Below, piece by piece: positions 1 to 8,814 of a DNA stretch of 64,000 bases. Numbering within the stretch: the first letter of the stretch is position 1; the number at the start of each line of letters is the position of its first letter. Made by a program: the position numbers and the translations under genes. Source of the stretch: Pararhodobacter aggregans (GTDB taxonomy: Bacteria; Pseudomonadota; Alphaproteobacteria; Rhodobacterales; Rhodobacteraceae). The notes beneath the pieces are model-generated. The model was not told the DNA's origin. It saw only the letters and a program-made list of their open reading frames with translations, and searched no databases. Location of the stretch: positions 1-64,000 of the forward strand of contig NZ_QDDR01000002.1 of assembly GCF_003075525.1 (NCBI RefSeq). The letters run 5' to 3'.

Positions 1-89
1 TCGGCCGTATCCTCGACAACTTCGAGCGCCTCGCCAAAAAATGGGCCCCAAAGCCGCGCAAACCAAAAGCCGCACCCAGAAGCCTCTGA
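1..89 (+). CDS. C-terminal end of an unidentified protein (starts outside window)
   Basis: From base 3 a frame of 28 codons stays open to a TGA at 87-89. The visible tail is rich in Lys, Arg and Pro (KPRKPK close to the end), as in many basic C-termini, but I do not recognise the family. The stop is directly adjacent to the stop of the opposite-strand DUF1194 gene at 90, with no spacer. Because that neighbour appears truncated, the abutment may be a rearrangement or insertion boundary, and this could be the end of a mobile-element protein; nothing in 28 residues proves it. Confidence 0.4.
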   Translation, partial: GRILDNFERLAKKWAPKPRKPKAAPRSL

Positions 90-587
90 TCAATATAGCA
101 CGGCTGCGGCCTTCGGCGGATGCTTACCGCGCTGGGGCTCGTCGCCCTGATTGTTCTGCCCGTCCCCCGCCATGTCGAGCGTGTACCACAGGCAGTCGGG
201 CGCGCGGTCCATCAGCGCCCGGGCGTAGCTGAGCGCGCTGCCCACCGCGGTCAGGCCCTGGGCCTGTCGCTGATGGACCAGCACCTGTTGCGCCAGCCGG
301 TCGATGGCGGCGGGACTGTCGAGGATCGCCCAATCGGCCACCAGCAGCTGCTCGCGCGCGCCCGCCCATTCGAAGACCGCCATGGCGACGGGCGCGCTGC
401 CCTCCAGGATCAGGTCCCGGATCTCGGGGTCGAAGAGCGCGGCGAGGATGCCGTCGATCTGCAGCCGGTAATCCTGCGCATCGACCGAGCGCGAGACGTC
501 AAAACCCAGCGCCAGCGCCAGGCGGCAGGCGCGGGCGGGATGGGCGGCGAAAGCGACCGCCACCAGCAGGGTCACGCGCAGCAGCAT
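90..587 (-). CDS. DUF1194 (VWA-like) exported protein, probably C-terminally truncated
   Basis: A protein of 165 residues starting at the ATG at 587, chosen because it opens a signal peptide (MLLRVTLLVAVAFAAHPARA). After it comes a VWA-type metal-site motif, DVSRS, and later MAGDGQNNQG, which matches the SGDGxNN segment of DUF1194 proteins. Family members usually continue for roughly 60-70 more residues after that segment; here the frame ends within about 16 residues in an unrelated basic tail (GKHPPKAAAVLY). I infer a 3' truncation, making the protein probably non-functional. DUF1194 proteins are periplasmic and of unknown function. The breakpoint lies near bases 90-120, exactly where the other gene ends. 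Confidence 0.65.
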   Translation of the reverse strand: MLLRVTLLVAVAFAAHPARACRLALALGFDVSRSVDAQDYRLQIDGILAALFDPEIRDLILEGSAPVAMAVFEWAGAREQLLVADWAILDSPAAIDRLAQQVLVHQRQAQGLTAVGSALSYARALMDRAPDCLWYTLDMAGDGQNNQGDEPQRGKHPPKAAAVLY

Positions 588-693
588 CGGCCCATTCTGC
601 CACGGCGGGTGCGCCTCTGTCTCGGGCGATACGGGCGGCGGGTGATCTGATAAACTGCGGGCTGCGTATCCGACCCACAGCCAGGAGGTTCCC

Positions 694-1086
694 ATGCGCC
701 AGACCCTGCTTCTGCCCCTGTTCCTGAGCCTTGCCGGACCCGCCCTCGGGCAATCCGCGACCGAGGTCATCGACGCCCAGATCGAGGCCCTGCGCCAGGG
801 CGACTACGAGACCGCCTTCACCTTCGCCGCGCCCGCCCTGCACGCGATCTTCGGCACCCCCGGCAATTTCGGCCGCATGATCGAGCAGGGGTATCCGATG
901 GTGCTGGACCCGGCCGAGGTACGCTACCTCGACCATGGCGAGCGGGCCGGGTTCGAGGTTCAGAACGTCCTGATCGAGGACCGGACGGGCGCGGTCTTCC
1001 TGCTGGAATACCTGTTCATCGGCGAGGGGCCGACGCGGCGCATCGCCGGAGTGCGGCTCTTGCCCGAGACCGGCGTCGGGGTCTGA
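694..1086 (+). CDS. DUF4864 domain exported protein
   Basis: A protein of 130 residues with a clear signal peptide (MRQTLLLPLFLSLAGPALGQ, cleavage after about residue 19-20). The mature part resembles DUF4864: an early helix around AIEALRQGDYETAFTFAAP-like sequence (here IDAQIEALRQGDYETAF), a central MIEQGYPMV segment and a final VRLLPETGVGV. The start is fixed by a strong ribosome binding site, AGGAGG, ending about 6 bases before the ATG. DUF4864 is a small NTF2-like periplasmic fold of unknown role common in Rhodobacterales. It is divergently placed from the truncated DUF1194 gene, so the 588-693 gap must hold its promoter, although I see no clear -35/-10 pair. Confidence 0.8.
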   Translation: MRQTLLLPLFLSLAGPALGQSATEVIDAQIEALRQGDYETAFTFAAPALHAIFGTPGNFGRMIEQGYPMVLDPAEVRYLDHGERAGFEVQNVLIEDRTGAVFLLEYLFIGEGPTRRIAGVRLLPETGVGV

Positions 1087-1213
1087 CAGCAGCCGCGCCT
1101 TCGGCAACGCGCGCTCGCCTCAAGGCGCCTTAAGCCCCGCTTGATACCCCCTGTGACCGACAGGCCGCGTCCCTTGCGGCCCGCGCGTCGAGGTTTCAAG
1201 ACAGGGGTCTGAC

Positions 1214-3505
1214 ATGAACAAGGCAGTGACCGAGGGGCTGATCCTGATGCCGCCGCCCTTCGCCGACGGGTTGAGCGTCTGGTCGAGTGGTGACGGCACG
1301 CCGGGCTCGGCGACCTATGACGGGGCACCGAACGCGGCCTATGTGCCGTCGGACCCCGATTTCGAGGGCTGTCTGGAACTGCTGAAGACCCAGAGCACGC
1401 AGAAACTGCGCTGGAAGGGCAATACGCCGGTCATCAACGGCCTCTATCTGCGGGTCTCGGCGCGGGTGAAGGCGATGTCGGGGGCGCTGCCCTCGGTGCG
1501 GATCGCGGGTTTTGCCGCGACGGCGGGCGACGGGGCGGTGCCCGGCGCGGTGGTGAGCGGGCCGAGCACCGCGCTCACCACCTATGGCCAGGTGGTCGAG
1601 GTCAGCGCCATCATCGCCACCGCCAGCCGCACCGGCGTCGCCATGAACTGGGCCGGGGCGCATCACGGCCATGTCGGGCTGGACCTGACCGGGGCCAATG
1701 GCGGCGTGGTGCGGATCGACGACATCAGCGTCGAGGACGTGACCAGCTACTGGCTGCGCGACATGATGGATTGGGTCGATGTGCGGGATTACGGCGCCAT
1801 CGGCAACGGCTCGACCGACGATTACGCCGCCTTCGTCGCCGCCAGCAACGCGGCCGAGGCCTCGGGCCGGTCTCTGCTGGTGTCGGAGGGGAATTACTAC
1901 ATCGGCCAGACGCTGACCATCGAGGCGCCGGTGCGCTTTCAGGGGCATCTGAGCATGCCGGGCGGCGCCCGGCTGCAACTGTCCAAGAGCTTCGACTTCC
2001 CGACCTATGCCGCGGCCTTCAATTCCGAGGGGCTGGGGCTGCGCAAGGGGCTCGAGGCGCTGTTTTGGTACACCGACCACGACACCTTCGACCTGAAGGG
2101 CCGCCGCATCCTGCTCGATGCTCCCATCGACCTGGCCGAGACGACCGGCCTGACCTCCTATGCCATCCGGCGCGTGCTGAAGAACGGGTTAATCGAGGCC
2201 AACGAGACCTCGGCCTGGAACACGGTCACCGTGACCTCGCAGGCGACCTATTCGACCAGCCAGTCCTATGTGCTGACCGGCGTGACCAATGTCGCCAACA
2301 TCCCCGTCGGATCGCGGGTCGAGGGGGCGGGCGTCGGGCGCGAGATCTATGTCCGCTCGCGCAATGTCTCGGCCCAGACCCTGCAGCTGAGCCAGCCGCT
2401 TTATGACGCGGTCGGCACCCAGACCTTCACCTTCCGCCGCTTCCAGTACATTCTGGACATGTCGGGCTTCGGCACGCTGGAGCGGTTCGAGATCGACTCG
2501 GTCGAGTTCCAGTGCAAGGGCATCTGTTCCACCCTGAACCTGTCCACCGACGGGCCGATCTTCACGCTGCGCAATTGCACCTTCAACCGGCCCAAGGACA
2601 AGGCGATCACCTCGATCGACCGCGGCTGTCAGGGCATGCTGGTGGACAATTGCATCTTCCTGTCGGCCGAATCCCCCGACCGCTCGCAGGACCGGACCTC
2701 GATCGCGCTGAACGTCAACGCCAATGACGTGAAGCTGCGCTCGAACCTGGTGCAGCGCTTTGCCAAATTCGCAGTGATGGGCGGCGGCTATCACCTGATC
2801 GAGGGCAACCACTTCTATCACGGCGACAACGAATCGAACGCGGTGCGCCAGTCGGGGCTGGTCTTCGCCGCGCCGAACACCGTGTCGACCTTCACCGGCA
2901 ATTACGTCGACAACACCTTCATCGAGCATACCAACGAATACGATTCCACCCCGAACTGGAGCGGCGAATACAGTTTCGGCGGGCTCAGCATCACCTCGAA
3001 CGTGTTTCTCGTGTCGAACGTGATCTCCAGCTTCCGCTTCGTCGTGGTGAAGCCCTATGGCACGGGGCACTTCCTGTCGGGGCAGGTGGTGACCGGCAAT
3101 GTGTTCCGCGCGGTCAATGCCTCGCCCACCCGGCCCGATGCGGTCAATACCTCGATTGCCGACCTCGATTACTCGCGGTTCCGCAACGTGGTCTGGCAGG
3201 AGAACACCTATAACGGCATCACCATCCAGCCCGAAAGCCCGATGACCCTGCGCTACAACCAGAGCTCGGCGGCGGCCAACTGGACCATCGGCACGGATGG
3301 CCGGCTGCCCTTCGACGGCTGGGCCCGCACCGTCAGCGCCCTGGTGATGGAGGGGCAGCCCAATTCGGCGACCAACGAGGTGCGCACGGCGATGCCCTAT
3401 GTGATGATCCAGCAGGGCAGCAACAAGAACGAGGTGCGCCTGACCTGGCCCAGCGCCACCCGGGGGCGGGCGGTGGTGACGATCCGGGTCGACAACCCGC
3501 TCTGA
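1214..3505 (+). CDS. Pectate-lyase-superfamily right-handed beta-helix protein
   Basis: A protein of 763 residues. Around residues 185-235 it carries the Pectate_lyase_3 / GH28-related entry motif, VRDYGAIGNGSTDDYAAF, followed by many short Asn/Gly-rich repeats (for example ILKNGL, LRNCTF, LVDNCIF, LRSNLV, IEGNHF, FTGNYV) typical of coils of a parallel beta-helix. There is no signal peptide, and the first 150 residues look like a beta-sandwich attachment domain. Such architecture is seen in phage tail spikes, surface polysaccharide lyases and the GhsB head-spike of the Rhodobacter gene transfer agent; by analogy it may bind or cut a capsule polysaccharide. No other phage or GTA genes are nearby, so the role is inference. 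It is followed directly by a strong terminator. Confidence 0.75.
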   Translation: MNKAVTEGLILMPPPFADGLSVWSSGDGTPGSATYDGAPNAAYVPSDPDFEGCLELLKTQSTQKLRWKGNTPVINGLYLRVSARVKAMSGALPSVRIAGFAATAGDGAVPGAVVSGPSTALTTYGQVVEVSAIIATASRTGVAMNWAGAHHGHVGLDLTGANGGVVRIDDISVEDVTSYWLRDMMDWVDVRDYGAIGNGSTDDYAAFVAASNAAEASGRSLLVSEGNYYIGQTLTIEAPVRFQGHLSMPGGARLQLSKSFDFPTYAAAFNSEGLGLRKGLEALFWYTDHDTFDLKGRRILLDAPIDLAETTGLTSYAIRRVLKNGLIEANETSAWNTVTVTSQATYSTSQSYVLTGVTNVANIPVGSRVEGAGVGREIYVRSRNVSAQTLQLSQPLYDAVGTQTFTFRRFQYILDMSGFGTLERFEIDSVEFQCKGICSTLNLSTDGPIFTLRNCTFNRPKDKAITSIDRGCQGMLVDNCIFLSAESPDRSQDRTSIALNVNANDVKLRSNLVQRFAKFAVMGGGYHLIEGNHFYHGDNESNAVRQSGLVFAAPNTVSTFTGNYVDNTFIEHTNEYDSTPNWSGEYSFGGLSITSNVFLVSNVISSFRFVVVKPYGTGHFLSGQVVTGNVFRAVNASPTRPDAVNTSIADLDYSRFRNVVWQENTYNGITIQPESPMTLRYNQSSAAANWTIGTDGRLPFDGWARTVSALVMEGQPNSATNEVRTAMPYVMIQQGSNKNEVRLTWPSATRGRAVVTIRVDNPL

Positions 3506-3531
3506 CCCCTTCCTTCCCGTTGCGCGACAGG

Positions 3532-3560
3532 CGCCGGCATCCCCAGGATGCCGGCGTTTT
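3532..3560 (+). terminator. Rho-independent terminator after the beta-helix gene
   Basis: A perfect 9-bp stem (CGCCGGCAT at 3532-3540 with ATGCCGGCG at 3548-3556) with a 7-base loop is followed immediately by TTTT. It begins 27 bases after the stop of the beta-helix gene. Confidence 0.85.
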
Positions 3561-3962
3561 GCGTTGGCGCTAGCGGGGCAAACGCGCCCGAGGCGAATCA
3601 CCCGAGCTGCGAGCGCTCACGATTTTGCCGCGCCGCGGCGGCGCGCGATGCCGCCTTGCGGCGGGTCCGCGCGGTTCCGGGACCGGGCGCGGCGCGGGGT
3701 GCCCGGCGAGCGTGACCTCGCGTCATGGCGTTGACTTTTCCGTGACCCGCAGGCGGCTGAAAAACATGGCGGAATTGTGGCCCCCTCGGCGTGTGTTTAC
3801 AGATTGCCCGAATAACCGGTGAAGAAATTTACAAAAAACTCGTTGAGAAAAAAAGAGTTACACAAAAATTGACCCCTGGAGTATGCTGTCCGTGGATGGA
3901 GGAGGTGCATTCCCTGACGACGCGGTTCGCGGTCGGGAATGCCTCATGGCAGGAGGATTGCG
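3561..3962 (+). other. Gene-free leader upstream of acs with an AT-rich tract
   Basis: About 400 bases with no convincing gene. Most is GC-rich, but 3790-3870 is unusually AT-rich for this genome (runs such as GAAATTTACAAAAAACTCG), which marks it as the probable promoter and regulator region of acs. TTGACT (3731) and TTGACC (3869) are present, but I find no good -10 at the right spacing, so I do not call a promoter. The acs ribosome binding site AGGAGG lies at 3951-3956. Confidence 0.5.
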
Positions 3963-5927
3963 ATGTCGGATCTGGCTCAAACCGGGGTCTACCCAGCGTC
4001 GGCGGAGTTCGTCGCCAAGGCGCATGTGGACGCCAAGGCTTATGACGAGATGTATGCCGCCTCGATCAAGAACCCCGAGGCCTTCTGGGCCGAGCACGGC
4101 AAGCGCATCGACTGGATCCGCCCTTATACCAAGGTCAAGAACTCGACCTTTGACTACGGCAAGGTCGACATCAAATGGTTCGAGGACGGCACGCTGAACG
4201 TCTCGGCCAATTGCATCGACCGCCATGTCGCGGCGCGGGGCAACCAGACGGCGATCATCTTCGAACCCGATGATCCCCTGTCGCACGAGGCCCAGCACAT
4301 CACCTATGCGCAGCTGCTGGAACAGACCAGCCGCATGGCCAATGTGCTGAAAGCCAATGGCATCGGCAAGGGCGACCGGGTGGTCCTCTATCTGCCGATG
4401 ATCCCGGAAGCGGCCTATGCCATGCTGGCCTGCGCCCGGATCGGCGCCATCCATTCCGTGGTCTTCGCCGGCTTCTCGCCCGACGCGCTGGCCAACCGGA
4501 TCAACGATTCCGAGGCGAAAGCCGTCATCACCGCCGATTTCGCCCCCCGGGGCGGGCGCAAGACGCCGCTCAAGTCGAACACCGACAAGGCGCTGTTTGA
4601 TTGCTCGGAAAAGGTGAAGTGCTTCGTCGTCAAGCATACCGGCGACCAGACCACCTGGATCGCCGACCGCGACGTCGACATGAAGGCCGAGATGGCAGCG
4701 GCCAGCCCCTATTGCCCCTATGCCGAGATGAACGCCGAGGATCCGCTGTTCATCCTCTATACCTCGGGCTCGACCGGGCGGCCGAAGGGCGTGGTGCATA
4801 CCTCGGGCGGGTATCTGGTCTATGCCTCGATGACCCAGCAGATCACCTTCGACTACCATGACGGCGATGTCTTCTGGTGCACGGCGGATGTGGGCTGGGT
4901 GACCGGCCACAGCTACATCATCTACGGCCCGCTGGCCAATGGCGCCACCACGGTCATGTTCGAGGGCGTGCCGACCTACCCGGATGCGGGCCGGTTCTGG
5001 GCGGTCTGCGAAAAGCACAAGGTCAACCAGTTCTACACCGCGCCGACCGCGATCCGCGCGCTGATGGGGCAGGGGCCGGAATGGGTCGAGAAATACGACC
5101 TGTCGTCGCTGAAACTGCTGGGTTCGGTCGGCGAGCCGATCAACCCCGAGGCCTGGAACTGGTACAACACCCATGTCGGCAAGGGCAAATGCCCGATCGT
5201 CGACACCTTCTGGCAGACCGAGACCGGCGGCCACATGCTGACGCCCCTGCCCGGCGCGATCCCCACCAAGCCGGGCTCGGCCACCAAGCCCTTCTTCGGC
5301 GTGCAGCCGGTGATCCTCGACCCCGCCACGGCCGAGATCAAGTCCGAGACCGCGACCGACGGGGTGCTGTGCATCGCCGACAGCTGGCCGGGGCAGATGC
5401 GCACCCTCTGGGGCGATCACGAGCGCTTCCAGGAAGCCTATTTCGCCCAGTACCGCGGCTATTACTTCACCGGCGACGGCTGTCGCCGGGACGAGGACGG
5501 GTATTACTGGATCACCGGGCGCGTCGATGACGTCATCAACGTCTCGGGCCACCGGATGGGCACGGCCGAGGTTGAAAGCGCGCTGGTCGCCCATGAGAAG
5601 GTCGCCGAGGCCGCCGTGGTCGGCTACCCGCACGCGATCAAGGGGCAGGGCATCTATGCCTATGTCACGCTGATGAACGATGTCGAACCCTCGGATGCGC
5701 TGCGCAAGGAGCTGGTCGCCTGGGTCCGCACCGAGATCGGGCCTATCGCCAGCCCCGACCTGATCCAATGGGCCCCCGGCCTGCCCAAGACCCGCTCGGG
5801 CAAGATCATGCGCCGCATCCTGCGCAAGATCGCCGAGAATGATTACGGCGCGCTGGGCGACACCTCGACGCTGGCCGACCCTTCGGTCGTGGACGAGCTG
5901 ATCGAGAACCGGATGAACCGCGCATGA
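3963..5927 (+). CDS. acs: Acetate--CoA ligase (acetyl-CoA synthetase)
   Basis: Cytoplasmic enzyme converting acetate, ATP and CoA to acetyl-CoA. The 654-residue length fits the family. Visible motifs in order: the P-loop-like [11 protein letters not shown] (about residues 265-275), [25 protein letters not shown], the hinge and ADP-binding segment YYFTGDG with [13 protein letters not shown], and the C-terminal TRSGKIMRR, whose Lys614 is the residue acetylated to switch the enzyme off in this family. I chose the ATG at 3963 rather than the in-frame ATG at 3939 because AGGAGG sits 6 bases upstream. It overlaps the adenylate kinase region, whose product recycles the AMP made here, and is followed by a symporter pair that could import the substrate. 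Confidence 0.97.
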   Translation: MSDLAQTGVYPASAEFVAKAHVDAKAYDEMYAASIKNPEAFWAEHGKRIDWIRPYTKVKNSTFDYGKVDIKWFEDGTLNVSANCIDRHVAARGNQTAIIFEPDDPLSHEAQHITYAQLLEQTSRMANVLKANGIGKGDRVVLYLPMIPEAAYAMLACARIGAIHSVVFAGFSPDALANRINDSEAKAVITADFAPRGGRKTPLKSNTDKALFDCSEKVKCFVVKHTGDQTTWIADRDVDMKAEMAAASPYCPYAEMNAEDPLFILYTSGSTGRPKGVVHTSGGYLVYASMTQQITFDYHDGDVFWCTADVGWVTGHSYIIYGPLANGATTVMFEGVPTYPDAGRFWAVCEKHKVNQFYTAPTAIRALMGQGPEWVEKYDLSSLKLLGSVGEPINPEAWNWYNTHVGKGKCPIVDTFWQTETGGHMLTPLPGAIPTKPGSATKPFFGVQPVILDPATAEIKSETATDGVLCIADSWPGQMRTLWGDHERFQEAYFAQYRGYYFTGDGCRRDEDGYYWITGRVDDVINVSGHRMGTAEVESALVAHEKVAEAAVVGYPHAIKGQGIYAYVTLMNDVEPSDALRKELVAWVRTEIGPIASPDLIQWAPGLPKTRSGKIMRRILRKIAENDYGALGDTSTLADPSVVDELIENRMNRA

Positions 5928-5944
5928 CGGGGGCGAGCGAGACC

Positions 5945-6613
5945 ATGACCCAGGCCGCCGTCCTGATCCTGCTGGGCCCGCCCGGCGCGGGCAAGGGCAC
6001 GCAAGCCCGCATGCTGGAAGAGAAATTCGGGCTGGTGCAGCTGTCCACGGGCGACCTGCTGCGCGCCGCGGTCGCGGCCGGGACCGGGGCCGGGCGTGCG
6101 GCGAAGTCGGTGATGGAGGCGGGAGGCCTCGTGTCCGACGAGATCGTGCTGGCGATCCTGAAGGACCGCATGGCCGAGCCCGACACCGCCCGGGGCGTGA
6201 TCCTGGACGGTTTCCCCCGCACCCCCGGTCAGGCCGAGGCGCTCGATGCGCTTCTGGCCGGGCAGGGGCTGAAGATCTCGGCCGCGATCTCGATGGAGGT
6301 TGACGACGCGGCCATGGTGACCCGGGTTTCGGGCCGCTACACCTGCGCCCAATGCGGCGAGGGCTATCACGACAGCTTCAAGCAACCGGCGGTCGCCGGG
6401 TGCTGCGACAAATGCGGCGGCACGGATTTCAAACGCCGGGCCGACGACAACGCCGAGACGGTGGGGGCCAGGCTGACGGCCTACCACGCCTCGACGGCGC
6501 CGCTCATCGCCTATTACGAGACGCGCGGAGTGCTGCGGACGGTCGATGGCATGGGAGCCATCGACACGATCGCGGCCGAGCTTGGCGCCATCGTCGGGCA
6601 GGTGACGGCCTGA
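5945..6613 (+). CDS. adk: Adenylate kinase, zinc-LID type
   Basis: Catalyses ATP + AMP = 2 ADP. It has the P-loop GPPGAGKGTQ near the N-terminus, the AMP-binding LSTGDLLR, the DGFPRTPGQAE segment, and a LID carrying YTCAQC and later CDKC, the four-cysteine zinc site of long bacterial adenylate kinases. The last part includes RADDNAETVGARLTAY. The ATG at 5945 gives 222 residues, starting just before the first strand as usual; an ATG at 5924 overlapping the acs stop (ATGA) would add 7 residues and cannot be excluded. Placed directly after acs, it fits removal of AMP from acetate activation and is probably co-transcribed. Confidence 0.93.
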   Translation: MTQAAVLILLGPPGAGKGTQARMLEEKFGLVQLSTGDLLRAAVAAGTGAGRAAKSVMEAGGLVSDEIVLAILKDRMAEPDTARGVILDGFPRTPGQAEALDALLAGQGLKISAAISMEVDDAAMVTRVSGRYTCAQCGEGYHDSFKQPAVAGCCDKCGGTDFKRRADDNAETVGARLTAYHASTAPLIAYYETRGVLRTVDGMGAIDTIAAELGAIVGQVTA

Positions 6614-6617
6614 CCGT

Positions 6618-6645
6618 CGCCGCCCCGCAGGACGGAGGGGCGGCG
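6618..6645 (+). terminator. GC-rich stem-loop between adk and the symporter operon
   Basis: CGCCGCCCC (6618-6626) pairs perfectly with GGGGCGGCG (6637-6645) across a 10-base loop, starting 5 bases after the adk stop. No T-run follows, so it could be a weak or Rho-assisted terminator or an mRNA-stabilising hairpin that uncouples adk from the next genes. Confidence 0.45.
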
Positions 6646-6710
6646 GAGGGTGAAAGAGGCGGGCGTCCCGTGCCGGGGCGTCTGCAGGAGGAAAAACCGG
6701 GAGGACAATC

Positions 6711-6965
6711 ATGTCTGACAAATCGGCCAGTGCCTACTGGGCGGCGAATATCCGGCTCATCACCATTTGCCTGGTGATCTGGGCCGTCGTCTCCTTCGGC
6801 TTCGGCATTCTGCTTCGCCCGCTGCTCTCGGGCATCGCCATCGGCGGTACGGATCTCGGCTTCTGGTTCGCCCAGCAAGGCTCGATCCTGACCTTCATCG
6901 TGCTGATCTTCTTCTATGCCGCGCGGATGAACGCCATCGACCGCGACTTCGGCGTGAACGAATAA
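6711..6965 (+). CDS. DUF4212 small subunit of a sodium:solute symporter
   Basis: An 84-residue membrane protein with two hydrophobic segments (about 15-38 and 50-72) around a Gly-rich loop, ending in MNAIDRDFGVNE, the hallmark of the DUF4212 family. It lies 18 bases before a sodium/solute symporter gene, the arrangement seen for DUF4212 partners across Proteobacteria; it is analogous to YjcH beside the E. coli acetate permease ActP. Good Shine-Dalgarno sequences (GGAGG) precede the ATG. Its likely role is an accessory subunit of the symporter for short-chain monocarboxylate uptake. Confidence 0.9.
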   Translation: MSDKSASAYWAANIRLITICLVIWAVVSFGFGILLRPLLSGIAIGGTDLGFWFAQQGSILTFIVLIFFYAARMNAIDRDFGVNE

Positions 6966-6983
6966 CCGGGAGCCAGGGGACAG

Positions 6984-8747
6984 ATGGATCAATTTACCCT
7001 TAACCTGATCGTGGTGGGCGCCTCGTTCGCCCTCTACATCGGGATCGCGATCTGGGCCCGTGCCGGGTCCACGTCGGAATTCTACGCCGCCAACCGCGGC
7101 GTGCATCCCGTGCTGAACGGCATGGCCACCGCCGCCGACTGGATGTCGGCCGCGTCCTTCATCTCGATGGCCGGCATCATCGCCTTCGTCGGCTACGACA
7201 ACTCCACCTATCTGATGGGCTGGACCGGCGGCTATGTGCTGCTGGCGCTGCTGCTTGCGCCCTATCTGCGCAAGTTCGGCCGCTTCACCGTGCCGGACTT
7301 CATCGGTGACCGTTTCTACAGCCAGACCGCCCGGATCGTGGCGGTGATCGCTCTGCTCGTCATCTCGATCACCTATGTGATCGGCCAGATGGCCGGCGCC
7401 GGCGTCGCCTTCTCGCGCTTCCTTGAAGTGTCGAGCTCGACGGGCCTGTGGATCGCCTCGGCGGTGGTCTTCTGCTACGCCGTTCTCGGCGGCATGAAGG
7501 GCATCACCTATACCCAGGTTGCCCAGTATTGCGTGCTGATCGTCGCCTACACCATCCCGGCGATCTTCATCTCGCTGCAACTGACCGGCAGCTTCCTGCC
7601 GCAGATCGGCCTCTTCAGCAACGATGCCTCGGGCGCGCCGCTGCTGGCCAATCTGGACGGTCTGCTGACCGACCTGGGCTTCCGCACCTATACCGAGCAC
7701 CACGCCAACACGCTCGACATGGTGCTGTTCACCATGGCGCTGATGATCGGCACCGCGGGTCTGCCGCATGTCATCATCCGCTTCTTCACCGTGCCGAAAG
7801 TGTCCGATGCCCGCGCCTCGGCCGGCTGGGCGCTGGTGTTCATCGCGCTGCTTTACACCGTGGCCCCGGCCGTCGGTGCCATGGCGCGCCTCAACATCAT
7901 CAACACCATCTATCCCAACGGTATCGACGGCACGCCCCTGGCCTATGCCGACCAGCCGCAGTGGATGACCAACTGGGAAAACACCGGTCTGCTGGCCTTC
8001 GAGGACAAGAACGGCGACGGCCTGATCCAGTACTACAACGACGCCAACGCCCCGGCGATCGCCGCTGAATCGGGCTGGGCCGGGAACGAGATGACCACCT
8101 TCAACCGTGACATCCTCGTGCTGGCCAACCCGGAAATCGCCGGTCTGCCGGGCTGGGTCATCGCCCTGATCGCCGCGGGCGGTCTGGCCGCTGCCCTCTC
8201 GACCGCGGCGGGTCTGCTGCTGGCCATCTCCTCGGCCGTGTCGCATGACCTCATCAAGTCGGTGCTCAACCCGGGTATCTCGGAAAAGGGCGAGATGCTG
8301 GCCGCGCGGATCTCGATGGCCATCGCCATCCTGATCGCCACGATCCTCGGTCTGAACCCCCCGGGCTTCGCCGCCCAGGTGGTCGCCATCGCCTTCGGTC
8401 TGGCCGCAGCCTCGCTGTTCCCGACCATCATGATGGGCATCTTCTCGAAGTCGATGAACTCGACGGGCGCCGTGGCGGGCATGCTGACCGGTCTGGTCGT
8501 GGAGATGGTCTACATCTTCACCTACCTCGGCTGGTTCTTCATCCCCGGCACCAACACCCTGCCGAACACCGCCGACAACTGGCTCTTCGGGATCCAGCCG
8601 GCCTCGTTCGGTGTGGTTGCCGCGATCCTGAACTTCATCGTCGCCTATGTCGTGCTCGCCATGACCAAACCGGCGCCGAAGGAAATCCAGGAGCTGGTGG
8701 AATCGATCCGCGTGCCGCGCGGCGCCGGTGCGGCCCAGTCGCACTGA
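6984..8747 (+). CDS. Sodium:solute symporter (SSF family, VC_2705-like)
   Basis: A 587-residue inner-membrane carrier with about 13 predicted hydrophobic helices. Family marks include NGMATAADWMSAASF in the second helix, GYVLLALLLAPYLRKFG, the IGQMAGAG segment and the late AALSTAAGLLLAISSAVSHD, which matches the sodium-binding helix of SSF acetate/solute permeases. An insertion of about 60 residues around 310-370 (with DKNGDGLIQYYNDAN, an EF-hand-like acidic loop facing outside) is typical of the VC_2705 branch. With DUF4212 upstream and acs nearby, uptake of acetate or a related acid such as propionate or pyruvate is the best guess. Downstream genes form a signalling module known to travel with this transporter type. 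Confidence 0.92.
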   Translation: MDQFTLNLIVVGASFALYIGIAIWARAGSTSEFYAANRGVHPVLNGMATAADWMSAASFISMAGIIAFVGYDNSTYLMGWTGGYVLLALLLAPYLRKFGRFTVPDFIGDRFYSQTARIVAVIALLVISITYVIGQMAGAGVAFSRFLEVSSSTGLWIASAVVFCYAVLGGMKGITYTQVAQYCVLIVAYTIPAIFISLQLTGSFLPQIGLFSNDASGAPLLANLDGLLTDLGFRTYTEHHANTLDMVLFTMALMIGTAGLPHVIIRFFTVPKVSDARASAGWALVFIALLYTVAPAVGAMARLNIINTIYPNGIDGTPLAYADQPQWMTNWENTGLLAFEDKNGDGLIQYYNDANAPAIAAESGWAGNEMTTFNRDILVLANPEIAGLPGWVIALIAAGGLAAALSTAAGLLLAISSAVSHDLIKSVLNPGISEKGEMLAARISMAIAILIATILGLNPPGFAAQVVAIAFGLAAASLFPTIMMGIFSKSMNSTGAVAGMLTGLVVEMVYIFTYLGWFFIPGTNTLPNTADNWLFGIQPASFGVVAAILNFIVAYVVLAMTKPAPKEIQELVESIRVPRGAGAAQSH

Positions 8748-8762
8748 GCCCTGCCTGAACCC

Positions 8763-8787
8763 GGAGGGGCGCCACGCGCGCCCCTCC
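8763..8787 (+). terminator. Stem-loop after the symporter gene
   Basis: GGAGGGGCG (8763-8771) and CGCCCCTCC (8779-8787) form a perfect 9-bp stem with a 7-base loop, 16 bases after the symporter stop. No T-run follows; it may lower read-through into the signalling genes or protect the transporter mRNA. Confidence 0.45.
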
Positions 8788-8814
8788 ACCCCCCTCCGAT
8801 CCCGGGAAATGCCG

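Noticed and set aside
3625-3822. Small open frame in the leader of acs
   Set aside because: It has Arg/Gly-rich composition, no ribosome binding site and no recognisable features.
3869-3890. TTGACC and TATGCT as an acs promoter
   Set aside because: The spacing between the two boxes is only about 7 bases, far too short for a sigma-70 promoter.
3858-5768. A 636-codon minus-strand frame opposite acs
   Set aside because: acs is unmistakable on the plus strand; the antisense frame has no start signal or domain.
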